Shown here: positions 10,375-19,221 of the stretch, in pieces
Layout: every line of letters starts with the position of its first letter
Numbering within the stretch: the stretch's first letter is position 1
Assembly: GCA_004194705.1 (NCBI GenBank)
Contig: SADC01001043.1
Coordinates: 382,768 to 446,767 of the forward strand
Source of the DNA: Ditylenchus dipsaci
Lineage: Eukaryota; Nematoda; Chromadorea; Rhabditida; Anguinidae
Length of the DNA stretch: 64,000 bases
Reading direction: 5' to 3'
Position numbers and translations under genes: made by a program
The notes under the pieces: model-generated
Database searches by the model: none
Told to the model about the DNA's origin: nothing
The model's input: the letters and a program-made list of their open reading frames with translations, nothing else

Positions 10375-10796
10375 TATGAAGTTTCCTCCCCTTTTAATTT
10401 TTCGTTCATTCAATGTTGTGCTAATAGCAATAATTACAGAATTCATTTGATCGTTCATTAGCTTTATCACATAGAGCAACGTTCCATCTTGTACTGATAA
10501 TTTCTTGATATTTTTCTTCTATCTCAAAAAAGAGCAGTTGCTGGCTGCATAATAGTTAAGCAAGCAATATGATTCTTTTTTGTTCACTGTTTGGCTGTCA
10601 ATAATCACTGTGAAGTAATGCTGATCTCGACAACATTCAAATTTCTAAACTTGTTAAAATAACAGACTGAGCTAAAGTACACAATACCCCTGGTCCGAAA
10701 ATGGCCAGAATGGTCCTAGGGGCATTTTAGCTACTTTTAACGTGAAAAAGTCACAAAAATCAGTGCGAAGACACTTTTGAAATTTTTTTTTGCATT
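10375..10796. other. No gene recognised
   Basis: AT-rich sequence without open frames of coding character. Confidence 0.35.
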
Positions 10797-11100
10797 TTAG
10801 CCTTGGGGGACTAAGGTGAGCCAACTTGAAAGGGTACGTGCATCTCTAAAAACCAAAAAAGATAATAATTGAACATAGTTATTTTTAACTGGGCCTACCG
10901 CATAAAGAAACTCTGGTATGCATACATGTTTTATACATCCAGAGAAACTTTCGAGGGGTTTTTGTCTAATGTATATGGTATTTGTATATAACTCCAAGTC
11001 CCTAAGCCCCTGAAAGACAAAGCCCCTGAGAATTTCTTGAGAGTTAGAGATGCGCGCAATCACATACCTTAGACATGATTTCGAGAAATTTTCTCGAAAG
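10797..11100. repeat. Shared hairpin-core repeat, copy 1
   Basis: It starts with CCTTGGGGGACTAAGGTGAG, continues with GGGCCTACCGCATAAAGAAA, and ends with GAGAGTTAGAGATGCGCGCA and ACATACCTTAGACATGATTTC. The same core occurs inside elements at 14123-14825, 22929-23669, 36955-38149 and 40488-41157, and alone at 11400-11770, 16850-17145, 25060-25120 and 57820-57910. Confidence 0.6.
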
Positions 11101-11399
11101 TTTTTTTTTGAGCTTTCGGCTCGAAGTTCGATTCTTTTCGAACTTCGAACTTCAAGCCAAGCGAAGGCTCGAAAATTTCGACGGCTGGACAACCCTATTC
11201 ATGGATGTATTATTGATCAGTCAAAACCAGTTGTTTTTTTAACAAGAGAGGGACTCTTACTGTAAACCGGGGAACTTCGATAAGATTTTGTCTGGCTTTA
11301 TAGCTGTGAAAGGCAACAAAATTTTAGCTAGTACCCATAACAAAATGGTCAACTATCGAAGACCAGATAATTTTCATATAAAATTTTTTTACCAAAAAT
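11101..11399. other. No gene recognised; diverged repeat flank
   Basis: Contains the inverted run TTCGAACTTCGAAC and AACAAAATTTTAGCTAG. The rest is AT-rich. Confidence 0.3.
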
Positions 11400-11770
11400 T
11401 GACTTTTTACCTTGGGAGACCAAGGCGAACTATTTTGAAAAGGTGTCTAGATACCCTAAAAAGAGAAATCTTACTGATTTTAATGGTATTTTACCCTGTT
11501 TTGGTCACAAGTGCTGGGCAAAAAGAGTCTCCATATACATTTTTGATCAAGAGTCATACTTGGAATCATGTCTAAGGTAAGTGAGTGCACGTATCTCTAA
11601 CCGACCAAGGCCCATGCGCCTTCTTCGGGCTTGGGGTTGAGATGCGCACAGCCACATACCTTAGACAAAATCACTCGAAAGTGACTCCGGATGCAGAAAA
11701 AAGTATACATAGCAGAGTTTTTTTATGCGGTAGGTCGCAGCTTATAAAACTTCGTTCAAGCCCTATTTTT
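11400..11770. repeat. Shared hairpin-core repeat, copy 2
   Basis: ACCTTGGGAGACCAAGGCGA, then TGCTGGGCAAAAAGAGTCTC, CATGTCTAAGGTAAGTGAGT, GGGGTTGAGATGCGCACAGC and ACATACCTTAGAC. The order of blocks matches the other cores. Confidence 0.6.
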
Positions 11771-11794
11771 TAAGTATCCAGGTACACTCCAGAC

Positions 11795-12507
11795 CAGGGG
11801 TGGGACGGAATTCCGATTTCCGTCTTCCGATTTCCGATTTCCGGAACTTTTTCTCTTCCGTTTTCCGATTTCCGATTTCCGAAAAAATAGGGCGAATTTC
11901 GGAAATTTCGGAAGAGAATAGTTCACTTGAAAAATATTTTCGAAGTATTTTTGGCAGAAATGTCTTGCAAGGAAATGGAAGTTACAGCTTTGCGGAGACC
12001 TTTTCACTGCATATTTATTTTGGTCGCTGCATTTTTTTCGTATATTTTTCGTTTTCAGATGCCAGACGAGAAAAAGTGGGACGCTTTTTTGAGAAGAATG
12101 GAACTATAGCAATGTGCAGAGCTGGGCAATGCAACTTCTCTGTCGATCTTGGACCGAAAAGAGCACAAATTCAATCAAATGGCATTTGCAGAGCAAACAC
12201 CCGGAGCTGCTTAAGCGTCGAGAAGAAGCTGTGAAGAAGAGAAGGATAGAATCCAGACACAAGCCAGAGCTCAGCCAAGAATCATTTCTTGTTGTTGTTA
12301 TGATTATGGTTGAAATAAATTACGGATGCATGTGTACAACATTAAATTTTGGCACTAGGAATTTTTTGAATTTCTTCCGATTTCCGTCTTCCGATTTCCG
12401 ATTTCCGGCAGTTTTTTTCTTCCGATTTCCGACTTCCGGTTTTGAGAATTTTCTACTTCCGGTTCCGATTTTTGTTCCGACTTTTTTTGTCTTCCGTCCC
12501 ACCCCTG
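11795..12507 (+). mobile_element. hAT element, 713 bp, 8-bp TSD CTCCAGAC
   Basis: CTCCAGAC at 11787-11794 is repeated at 12508-12515. The ends CAGGGGTGGGACGG / CCGTCCCACCCCTG are hAT-type. Arrays of the private word TTCCGATTTCCG sit just inside both ends (about 11808-11880 and 12375-12490). The interior keeps a broken BED-finger exon (see 12051-12273), so this is an internally deleted relative of an autonomous hAT. Confidence 0.9.
12051..12273 (+). pseudogene. BED zinc-finger remnant of a hAT transposase
   Basis: After an acceptor (TTTTCGTTTTCAG) one frame reads EKVGRFFEKNGTIAMC and QCNFSV. A +1-shifted frame continues STNSIKWHLQSKHPELLKR and then basic EEAVKKRRIESR. Cys, Cys and the H-x4-H (HLQSKH) fit the BED finger, the DNA-binding N-terminus typical of hAT transposases. 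The frame change near AAAAGAGCACA (about 12160) breaks the domain, and no RNase H-like catalytic region follows, so it cannot encode an active enzyme. Confidence 0.7.
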
Positions 12508-12515
12508 CTCCAGAC

Positions 12516-13167
12516 CTAAATCACCTCGGTCCCCCAAAACAAAAAGTCAAAAAAATTGATTATTCAAAAAGTTCTCTAATGTTTTGCCCAATAGTTTTTC
12601 GCCCTTTTTAATTGTTTTCATTGGTTGAAACAGCGTTAGAACATCATTTTCGGTAGTTTTGAGCCGGTACCCCATACCGTAGTTTAGCCAATTTTCGTTA
12701 GCTTTCAGAGCTGGGAAATTATCGATAAGCGCATAAAAATATATCGAAATTATCTCAGGTCACAGTCGGGCTCCCTCTCTTGTAAATTGAGCCAAATATA
12801 CAGTTCAGGCAATTTCGAAAATGCCACAGAGCATGTTTTCACTATTTTTAGCCCTGAAAGATGTTTGAAACATATTTTTGGGTTTCTGAAAAGCATTTTT
12901 GATTTAAAAATTTTGACACTGGACTCGTGTTCAGCGTGACCTCTGTACTTATAAAACTGCTCTTATCGTCAAATTCAAATTTCTCTCGACACAAGAAAAA
13001 ATTTAAACTTTTAATTTTTGTCTTGAGAAGAATTTGAAATTCGATGACAAGCTTTTTCTTTTAAGATTAAGGTTTGAAATTCAAAGCAGTCAAAATTCAC
13101 AGCAATAGGAGTAAAAAGGCAAAAACTTTTTTAGAGAAGCTTTACATGCCCTTTTCAAACTTAAATA
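12516..13167. other. No gene recognised
   Basis: AT-rich. An imperfect inverted pair of TTCTCTCGACACAAG- and CTTGAGAAGAATTTGAA-type sequences lies at about 12980-13035. No coding frame was found. Confidence 0.35.
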
Positions 13168-13450
13168 CCGTATTTCCTCTAATTAGCGCCCCCCCCATAC
13201 CCGGAATTTGTACCCAAAACTTTATTTTTTACAAAACCACAATGCTTCCCTTTCATCCATTCCTTGACGATCTCTTGGTCCACCTTGAACTTCTTCGCTG
13301 CCGAGCTGCTTCCCTGCTTCTTGGCCAAGGCGGTCGCTTCTTGCGCTTCGCCTTGGCACTGTCGATGAGCTTGCTAGACATTTCTGAAATTTTTGGGTAC
13401 AAATTTTTGGTTTTTGGAGGGGGGGGGCGCTAATTAAGTGTTCTCCAGCG
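13168..13450. mobile_element. Pogo-like MITE (CCGTATTTCCTCTAATTAGCGCC)
   Basis: Preceded by TA, it starts CCGTATTTCCTCTAATTAGC. Near the right end GGGCGCTAATTAAGTGTTCTC is a decayed inverted copy. C-rich and G-rich tracts flank an interior that still encodes a psq-type helix-turn-helix fragment on the minus strand. Confidence 0.6.
13220..13383 (-). pseudogene. Helix-turn-helix fragment of a pogo-type transposase
   Basis: On the minus strand ATG at about 13381 begins MSSKLIDSAKAKRKK. After a one-base frame change it continues as TALAKKQGSSSAAKKFKVDQ and then EIVKEWMKGK. The AAxKFxVDxxxVxEW pattern is that of the CENP-B/pogo N-terminal DNA-binding helix-turn-helix. The catalytic DDE region is absent. 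It sits inside the MITE, which supports the assignment of these TACCGTA...TAATTAGCGCC elements to the pogo group. Confidence 0.55.
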
Positions 13451-13611
13451 TTTTCGAAGTTGCTCAGGTTGTCAAGGCTATTTATCTGCAGATTTTGACT
13501 ACAATCTACTTTTTGTTGTTGAACAATTTTTCAATTATTACCTTTAAAAGTTTTTTGTGGCAACTTTTCACATTTAGCTTTGCTGCATAATCAATAAAAT
13601 AAAGCACTAAC

Positions 13612-13953
13612 CTGCTTGACTTTTTGCAAAAACCTTTCTACTCCACTTGACCCATAATTTTCAAATAGAATAAGTTTTCTAGAAGAGCAACCAGACCAGT
13701 GCAACCATTCGAGAAGAGAGTTGTAACAAACAAATTTTTGCTTTAGATCATGAGCTATGTGAATGGTATTGCAGTGCAAAAATCGGGTGTTGCTGGTGAA
13801 TAAATTCATTGGTGGATACCTTTTTTTGATGTAATGTTCCATCGGAACTCAATTTTGGAACAGTGCTCAAATACCTCCATATATGGAACCAAAAAATCAT
13901 TGACATCATGAGTCAGGATGTAAAATGCAACCGTGCAGTTAGTAAAGCATATC
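13612..13953 (-). pseudogene. Exon fragment of an unknown (F-box-like?) gene, frameshifted
   Basis: After an acceptor CGTTTTAG the minus strand reads ICFTNCTVAFYILTHDVNDF and VPYMEVFEHCSKIEFRWNIT, then reaches TGA. From a run of seven A near 13828 a shifted frame continues NTRFLHCNTIHIAHDL and SLLEWLHWSGCSSRKLILFE, and ends at a good donor (CAG|GTTAGT at 13611). Amino-acid use is clearly coding. I do not recognise the domain with certainty; a leucine-rich region C-terminal to an F-box is a guess based on the F-box-like gene at 19222-20709. A single base in the A-run would restore one frame, so either assembly error or pseudogenisation is possible. Confidence 0.5.
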
Positions 13954-14122
13954 CTAAAACGAAAACTTTACTCTCAAATTACATGCAACCCTGCGTGATA
14001 ATATAAATTTTAAGAAATGACCCATTGAAGATAAGATTTGCCCACGATACGAGCATGGTGATTTCTGTTTAAAAAATTATGGCTAAATTTATTTTTCCCC
14101 CCACCACTCAATTTGAAATTTT
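13954..14122. other. No feature recognised
   Basis: Upstream flank or intron of the preceding exon fragment. AT-rich. Confidence 0.3.
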
Positions 14123-14825
14123 GACCCTACCGGAGTATACCCCCCCCCCCCAAATGAAATTTTTTTTAAAGTGTTTTTAAACACCCTATATCGATCCAAA
14201 ATTGCCTCGAGAGTTCAAAAAAAAACATTATTTTTGAGTTCTGGTTAATAATAATTGAGTTTTGGACATTTTGAAATTTCGACCATTTGCCTGTTTTGGC
14301 ATGTTTTGGTCACTGGAGCTGGGCAAAAATAGTCTCTAAATGCATTTTGTTCAAGCGTATTCTCGGAATTATGTCTGAGGTAAGTTAGTGCGCGCATCTC
14401 TAACTCTCAAGCCCCCTGCGCCCCGAAGGGGGCGCAGGGGGCTCGGTTGCTTGGGGTTGAGATGCGCACACCCACATACCTTAGACGCAAATCACTCGAA
14501 AGTGACTCTGGATGCATAAAAAATGTATGCATACCAGAGTTTATTTATGCAGTAGGCCCCAGTCAACAAAACTATGTTCAACATCTTTCTTTTTCACACT
14601 AAATTGGCCCTTTTTTGGTCCTTTCCCACCTTAATATGGCCCTAAATCCCTTCAAAATGGTCAAAATAGGTATATTGGGTGGTCCCAAAACTCAATTTTT
14701 TATTGACTAGAACACAAAAATAATGTCTTTTTCGAGCTTCTGAGGCAATTTTAGGTCGATATAGAGTGTTTGGAAACACTTTAAAAAAAATTTCATTTGG
14801 GGGGGGGGTATACTCCGGTAGCGCC
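14123..14825. mobile_element. Poly-C MITE with hairpin core, GACCCTACCGGAGTATAC ends
   Basis: Left end GACCCTACCGGAGTATACCC, right end GGGTATACTCCGGTAGCGCC, flanked by GAAATTTT (14115-14122) and GAATTTTT (14826-14833), an 8-bp duplication with one mismatch. The arms run about 300 bp each. The centre holds a perfect GC hairpin (GCCCCCTGCGCCCC / GGGGCGCAGGGGGC at about 14412-14442) between CATCTCTAACTCTCAAG and GGTTGAGATGCG. The sister copy is 40488-41157. Non-coding. Confidence 0.75.
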
Positions 14826-14988
14826 GAATTTTTTATTTTGAAATTACAAAAAACAGGTCTGAAAAACAATATATCTGCACTTTTTGATTATTTTTTTGCA
14901 AAAAAATTATTGGTATTGAAGAATGGAAAAAATTTTGCCTTGGTCCCCAAGTTGATTTTGCTGGTGGGGGTCAAGGTTAATTGAGTGG

Positions 14989-15102
14989 CAGGGCTGTAAA
15001 ATCATCCGGAAGATACATCCGGATGTCGATGTGTACATCCGAAACATCCACATCCGGCGGATGTGGATGTAGGATGTCAAAAATAAAAAATTTACAGCCC
15101 TG
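14989..15102. mobile_element. Tiny hAT MITE (114 bp), TSD TTGAGTGG
   Basis: TTGAGTGG occurs at 14981-14988 and 15103-15110. The ends CAGGGCTGTAAA / TTTACAGCCCTG are inverted. The interior is the private word ACATCCGGATGT iterated in both senses. Confidence 0.9.
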
Positions 15103-15269
15103 TTGAGTGGTGGGGTAAAGTAAAGTGCTCCAAAATTATTTAATTTTTGTTTTGTTGACAAAAGTTTTCATGTTGTATGCCTTGTGCCTTGAATGCTCAA
15201 ATGAGCGCTGGAATTTAGTAGACATATTGGTATCAAAAAATTTATAAGTTAAAATAACAATAACTAGTG

Positions 15270-15706
15270 TTTGCCCTTTTTGGCAGGAATTCGTTTCATC
15301 GCATAACTCAGAATCACGTTTTAACACGTTTTTTATTTATTTTACGCTCTGTTATGTGAAAAAAAGTGTTTTTCAAATTATGAAAAAGCGTTTTTGAGAA
15401 AATTTTTTGGCCAAAATTGTACCAAAAATTTCATATTTGGACATTTGGCCATTTATTTTCTTTCATTTACTTTTTTTCCTAAGCCTAAGCTAAAGCAGAA
15501 AAAAAATGAGTTAAAAACTGATACACGACCGAGAAAACGCAAAACATGAAAATTTTGGTACAATTTTGGCCAAAAAATTTTTTTCTCAAAAACGCTTTCC
15601 TAATTCTAAAAGCACTTTTTTCACATAACAGAGCGTGAAATGCATAAAAACGTGTTAAAACGTGATTCTGAGTTATCCGGTAAACGAACTTTAGCCCTTT
15701 TTTCGA
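15270..15706. repeat. 437-bp foldback
   Basis: ACTCAGAATCACGTTTTAAC (15307) pairs with GTTAAAACGTGATTCTGAGT (about 15655). ACGCTCTGTTATGTGAAAAA and TTTTGGCCAAAATTGTACCA also have inverted partners. Arms are about 150 bp. No ORF. Confidence 0.6.
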
Positions 15707-15747
15707 AGCTTTATTTTCCAGTGATATTAACCAGTGTTGTCAACTGC

Positions 15748-15905
15748 ACCAGGTGCCGCACCGTCACCGCACCGGCCGGGCTGGTGCGGTGCCGGTGCGG
15801 GTGCCGGTGCGGAAAATTGTGAGGGTCGGTGCGGGGTAAGAGAGGACCCGGTGCCGGTGCTGGTGCCGGTGCGAATGAATTCCAAGCCTGCACCGGCACC
15901 GGGTT
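15748..15905. repeat. GGTGCCGGTGCGG word array
   Basis: Strongly GC-rich array of GGTGC/CGGTGC units in both orientations in AT-rich DNA, preceded by CCAGTGTTGTCAACTGCACC, possibly an element end. The matching right end was not found. The alanine-proline frames across it are artefacts. Confidence 0.5.
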
Positions 15906-16224
15906 CCCTTCAGACGAAAGTAGATTTAATCATATTAGTCTAGATATAGTGGCCCTTTCACAAACAGGCCTAGCGTGCCACCATATCCAAAAAGTCATTG
16001 TATCGGGTCATTGTATTTTTTAATTTTTGTAGCTTAGGCGGACACTTTATAGATTGAACTGTACAGTTCACACTTGCTAGGCTGCTACCCCCTCAAGTTT
16101 ATTCTCGCCTCCGGTCTGGCACTTTTTGCTCCAATTTTAGAATTTTTTTGCCGATTCAATTTGCGAATTTAGCCTTTAATATCGAAAAAAAAAATTTCCG
16201 TTTTTTTTTCGGTGCCATGGCATT
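15906..16224. other. No feature recognised
   Basis: AT-rich, with a poly-A/poly-T stretch at about 16185-16212. Confidence 0.3.
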
Positions 16225-16365
16225 TCGTCCAAAAGTCAGTTCGTCCAAAGTCAATTGGTTCAAAAACAATTCGTCCGAAAATCAGATCGTCCAAAATTTA
16301 ATTCATCCAAAATGAAATGCGTCCAAAATGCAATTCGTCCAAAATTCAATTCGTCCAAATTTGAA
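16225..16365. repeat. AATTCGTCCAAAA word array
   Basis: About ten copies of TTCGTCCAAAA / ATCGTCCAAAAT separated by short variable spacers. Same spaced-word layout as 5355-5480 and 7956-8330. Confidence 0.6.
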
Positions 16366-16849
16366 TTTCAAGTCAAAATTTTGTGGGAAAAAATTTTTAC
16401 GGTCACAGATAAACTTTCACCACTCAGAAACCCGTGCCAGAGTGGCCGAAAGCCAATAAAATCTGGTTTTTAAAAGGGACAAAATTTTTGCGAAAAAACG
16501 AGTGAGCAAGTCAGAATCGCAATGTAATTGGGTTAATCACTCAGAATCACACCCCAAATATCCAAATATCCCATGGTTGACATGGCTTATCTATTTACTT
16601 TCCTGATATAGCTACACACACTCACAGCTGATACAGCTCATCGTTTTTTGGCAAACCTACAGACAGAAACAAATTAAAAATAGTTTTTATTTTATTCGGG
16701 GCGCAGGGGGCTTGGTTTAAGAGTCGTTACTTAAGATTCGTTTAAACACTATTTTTAAATAAGTGAAAAACCCGCCCCAACCCAATAATTGCCATTTCCT
16801 CATTTCCGGCCCAAATTTTCATTTCGCGTTTGATTGAGAAAAATTTTGC
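16366..16849. other. No feature recognised
   Basis: AT-rich sequence between a word array and a core repeat. A fragment GGGGCGCAGGGGGCTTGGTT at about 16698 is a loose piece of the hairpin core. Confidence 0.3.
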
Positions 16850-17145
16850 CAAAAATTGACTTTTTGCCTTGGAGAACCAGGGTGAACCACCCTAAAAGGA
16901 AACTTAGAGACCATAAATATACAGAATTTGAACATAGTTTTGTTATCTGGGGCCTACCGCATGAATAAACTCTGGTATGAATTTATTTTTATGCATCCAT
17001 AGTCACTTTCGAGTGATTTGCGTCTAAGGTATGTGGGTGTGCGCATCTCAACTCTAAGCCCCCAAGCCCCCGAAGGTACGTAGGGGGCTTGAGGGGGCTT
17101 GAGAGTTAGAGATGCGCGAACTCAATTACCTCAAGCGAAATTCTG
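16850..17145. repeat. Shared hairpin-core repeat, copy 3
   Basis: GCCTTGGAGAACCAGGGTGA, GGGGCCTACCGCATGAATAA, ACTCTGGTATGAAT, GTCTAAGGTATGTGGGTGTG, then a GC hairpin (CCCCCAAGCCCCCGAAGGTA ... GGGGGCTTG) and GAGAGTTAGAGATGCGCG. No clear outer ends. Confidence 0.55.
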
Positions 17146-17319
17146 ACAAGATTCTCGATTAAAAATTCATTAACCGCAGGGTTTTCATTTTATTTCATCC
17201 TACAAACAAGAAAAGTCGGGTTTACAAGAAAGAACAAAAATATATAAAAAAAATAACCGGAATTCGAATCCAGCTGAGCTTAACAGATATACGTGACGGA
17301 TTTGATTATAATCCACATA

Positions 17320-17729
17320 ATGGATGTTATGGATGTATAACGGACTTTAAATAGAAAGGGTCGTTAAAGTGAGGTATTTTTTCTTTATCAGGACCAGTCG
17401 AAGGGGTCGTTAAAGGACTATAGCCGTCGCCGACAACGAGAATTTCAAATGTTTGAATTCGCGCGGACAGTTCTCTTGGGGCTTCTCTAGCATGCCAGAA
17501 GAGTACAGTGCGAGACGAAAGAGAACTGTCCGCGCGAATTCAAACATTTGATATTGTCGTTGTCGGCGATGGCTATGGTCCTTTAAATCGAAAGGGTCCT
17601 TGAATCGGAGGGTTGTTAAATCAAGGGTATCTTTCTATATATTTTGAACTTAACCAACCGAATTGAGCCAAGGGGTCGTTGAATTGAGGGCGTCGTTTAA
17701 TCGGGGGTCGTTAAATCAATGGTTGACTG
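17320..17729. mobile_element. Pogo-like element with GGGTCGTTAAA words and a 70-nt palindrome
   Basis: The right end GGTTGACTG is followed by TA. The word GGGTCGTTAAA/GGGGTCGTTGAATTG is repeated on both sides. The centre (about 17419-17580) is a long inverted repeat: TTCAAATGTTTGAATTCGCG / CGCGAATTCAAACATTTG and CCGTCGCCGACAAC / GTTGTCGGCGATGG. The left end is uncertain. Confidence 0.55.
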
Positions 17730-18331
17730 TACTAAAAATACAGATTTTGACCTGAAATTTCAAAAACTCTAAAGATTTTTTGTCTCAAATGAAAAACAAA
17801 TTTTTATATAAAAGACGTTTGATAACCCTGATTAACAGTCTCCTTTTTCCCATCTCCAGTGATAAAAACAGAGTAGAATACCATTATGTGAATGAAAAAT
17901 AAAGTGTGCAGGTACCCTCCAGTATCTCTTACCTTGGTCCCCCAAGTAAAAAAATCGATTTATGGCGAAAAAAAACTTTCGAAAATGGGCAGCCGCGCCC
18001 TTCTTCACACATTAGAAGTGCTAAAACACCGAAAAACATTTTTCCGAAGTGTTTTGGGAGGGCATCGAATAACCCAGTCCGGCCCAAAATAGTCAAAAAC
18101 AAGTCACGTAACACTCTTTTGAATGACTAAACCTGTTATGTGCCTGCTTTTGCAAAATTTTCAAATAATTTGCTGTTAAGACGAATGACACTTGTCTGCT
18201 CAGGTCAGACTGTGGAATATCTCGAAAATTTAGTGAGCGTAACTTTTTTTTATCCAAACACGGTGTGTCAAACACGTCGAAAGACGAAATTCAGGCTAGC
18301 GTTCTGCCATTTATTATTTTCATTCAACTTA
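17730..18331. other. No gene recognised
   Basis: Contains one dispersed motif (TACCTTGGTCCCCCAAGTAA at about 17930) and a short frame over CTTTCGAAAATGGGCAGCC on the plus strand, with a rival frame on the other strand. No splice-supported exon. Confidence 0.3.
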
Positions 18332-18917
18332 CAGGGTGGCGCAACGTAAACTGGTGAATGAATTTTCGCCATAACTTTTCATTTTCGAAGATTTTGACGA
18401 GATCTTTTTTTTAAAGAAAGCTGAATAGATGAGAAAGCGAATGATACCAAACTTGCGGTGAAAAACTTTATTTGAACACACTCAACAACATCAGACAAAA
18501 TAACAACGATTTCACTTAATATTCTTCTTCGACAGACTTTCCTTTCGACGCTGCCTTGCCCCTCGAACTTTGTGTACCAATCCAGAATTGTGTCTCGCTT
18601 TGGCACCTTCGCATGAATTCCTAGCTCCCTTCGGTATCGAACACTGAACGCTGCGACGCTTTTCCCTTCTTCTATGAACCACTCGACGCACTTGGCTTTC
18701 TCTTGAGCTGTGTAAACCATGGCCTAATAGAAGGAAAAATTAACATTTTAATAAAACACATTTTTAAAAACGATCGCAGCAACAAAAATAAGCATGTCTG
18801 GTATCATTCGCTTTCTCATCTATTCAGCTTTCTTTTAAAAAAAGATCTCGTCAAAATCTTTGAAAATAAAAAAGTTATGGCAAAAATCCATTCAGTAGTT
18901 TACGTTGCGCCACCCTG
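18332..18917 (-). mobile_element. Tc1/mariner-type element, 586 bp, TA TSD, long TIRs
   Basis: TA at 18330-18331 and 18918-18919. CAGGGTGGCGCAACGTAAAC and GTTTACGTTGCGCCACCCTG are the tips of nearly perfect inverted repeats of about 120 bp. The interior encodes a transposase helix-turn-helix fragment on the minus strand (18535-18720) that runs into the left TIR. Internally deleted. Confidence 0.9.
18535..18720 (-). pseudogene. Transposase N-terminal helix-turn-helix (DUF4817-like)
   Basis: ATG at 18718-18720 begins MVYTAQEKAKCVEWFIEEGK and continues with RYRRELGIHAKVPKRDTILD and YTKFEGQGSVERK. The layout, a helix followed by RR-x-PxxxTILxWxxKFxxxGSV, is that of the DNA-binding head of a mariner-group transposase. 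The frame then enters the inverted repeat. The DD34D catalytic domain is deleted. Confidence 0.75.
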
Positions 18918-18919
18918 TA

Positions 18920-19221
18920 TTTTCGTGCCGTGTTTTCAACGAAACACCGATAATTTTGTGCTAAAGTATATTATAGAAAATCCTTAAAAAAAGTAGTTTT
19001 GTGAATAAATAGTAGATCCCTCTTTTTCCGACTACAACTTCATAGTTAGGGCCATTTTCGATTGACAATTTCAAGATTTTGAAAGATCGAAAAATAGAGC
19101 CCCCGGGGCCCTATTAGAGCATTCACGGTAGTCCTAATCTAGTATCGACACGAAAAGTTCCAATTTCGACTTCCGACTTGTTTGACAGCCTATTCAATAT
19201 TGTGTAAATCCTCAAAATTGG
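18920..19221. other. No feature recognised; 3' flank of the next gene
   Basis: AT-rich, downstream (minus strand) of the stop codon at 19222-19224. May hold its 3' UTR. Confidence 0.3.

Noticed and set aside
12320..12537. Two minus-strand ORFs of about 60 aa with GNRKSE repeats
   Set aside because: Translations of the TTCCGATTTCCG array at the right end of the hAT element.
15711..16023. Alanine/proline/glycine-rich ORFs on both strands
   Set aside because: They arise from the GGTGCCGGTGCGG array.
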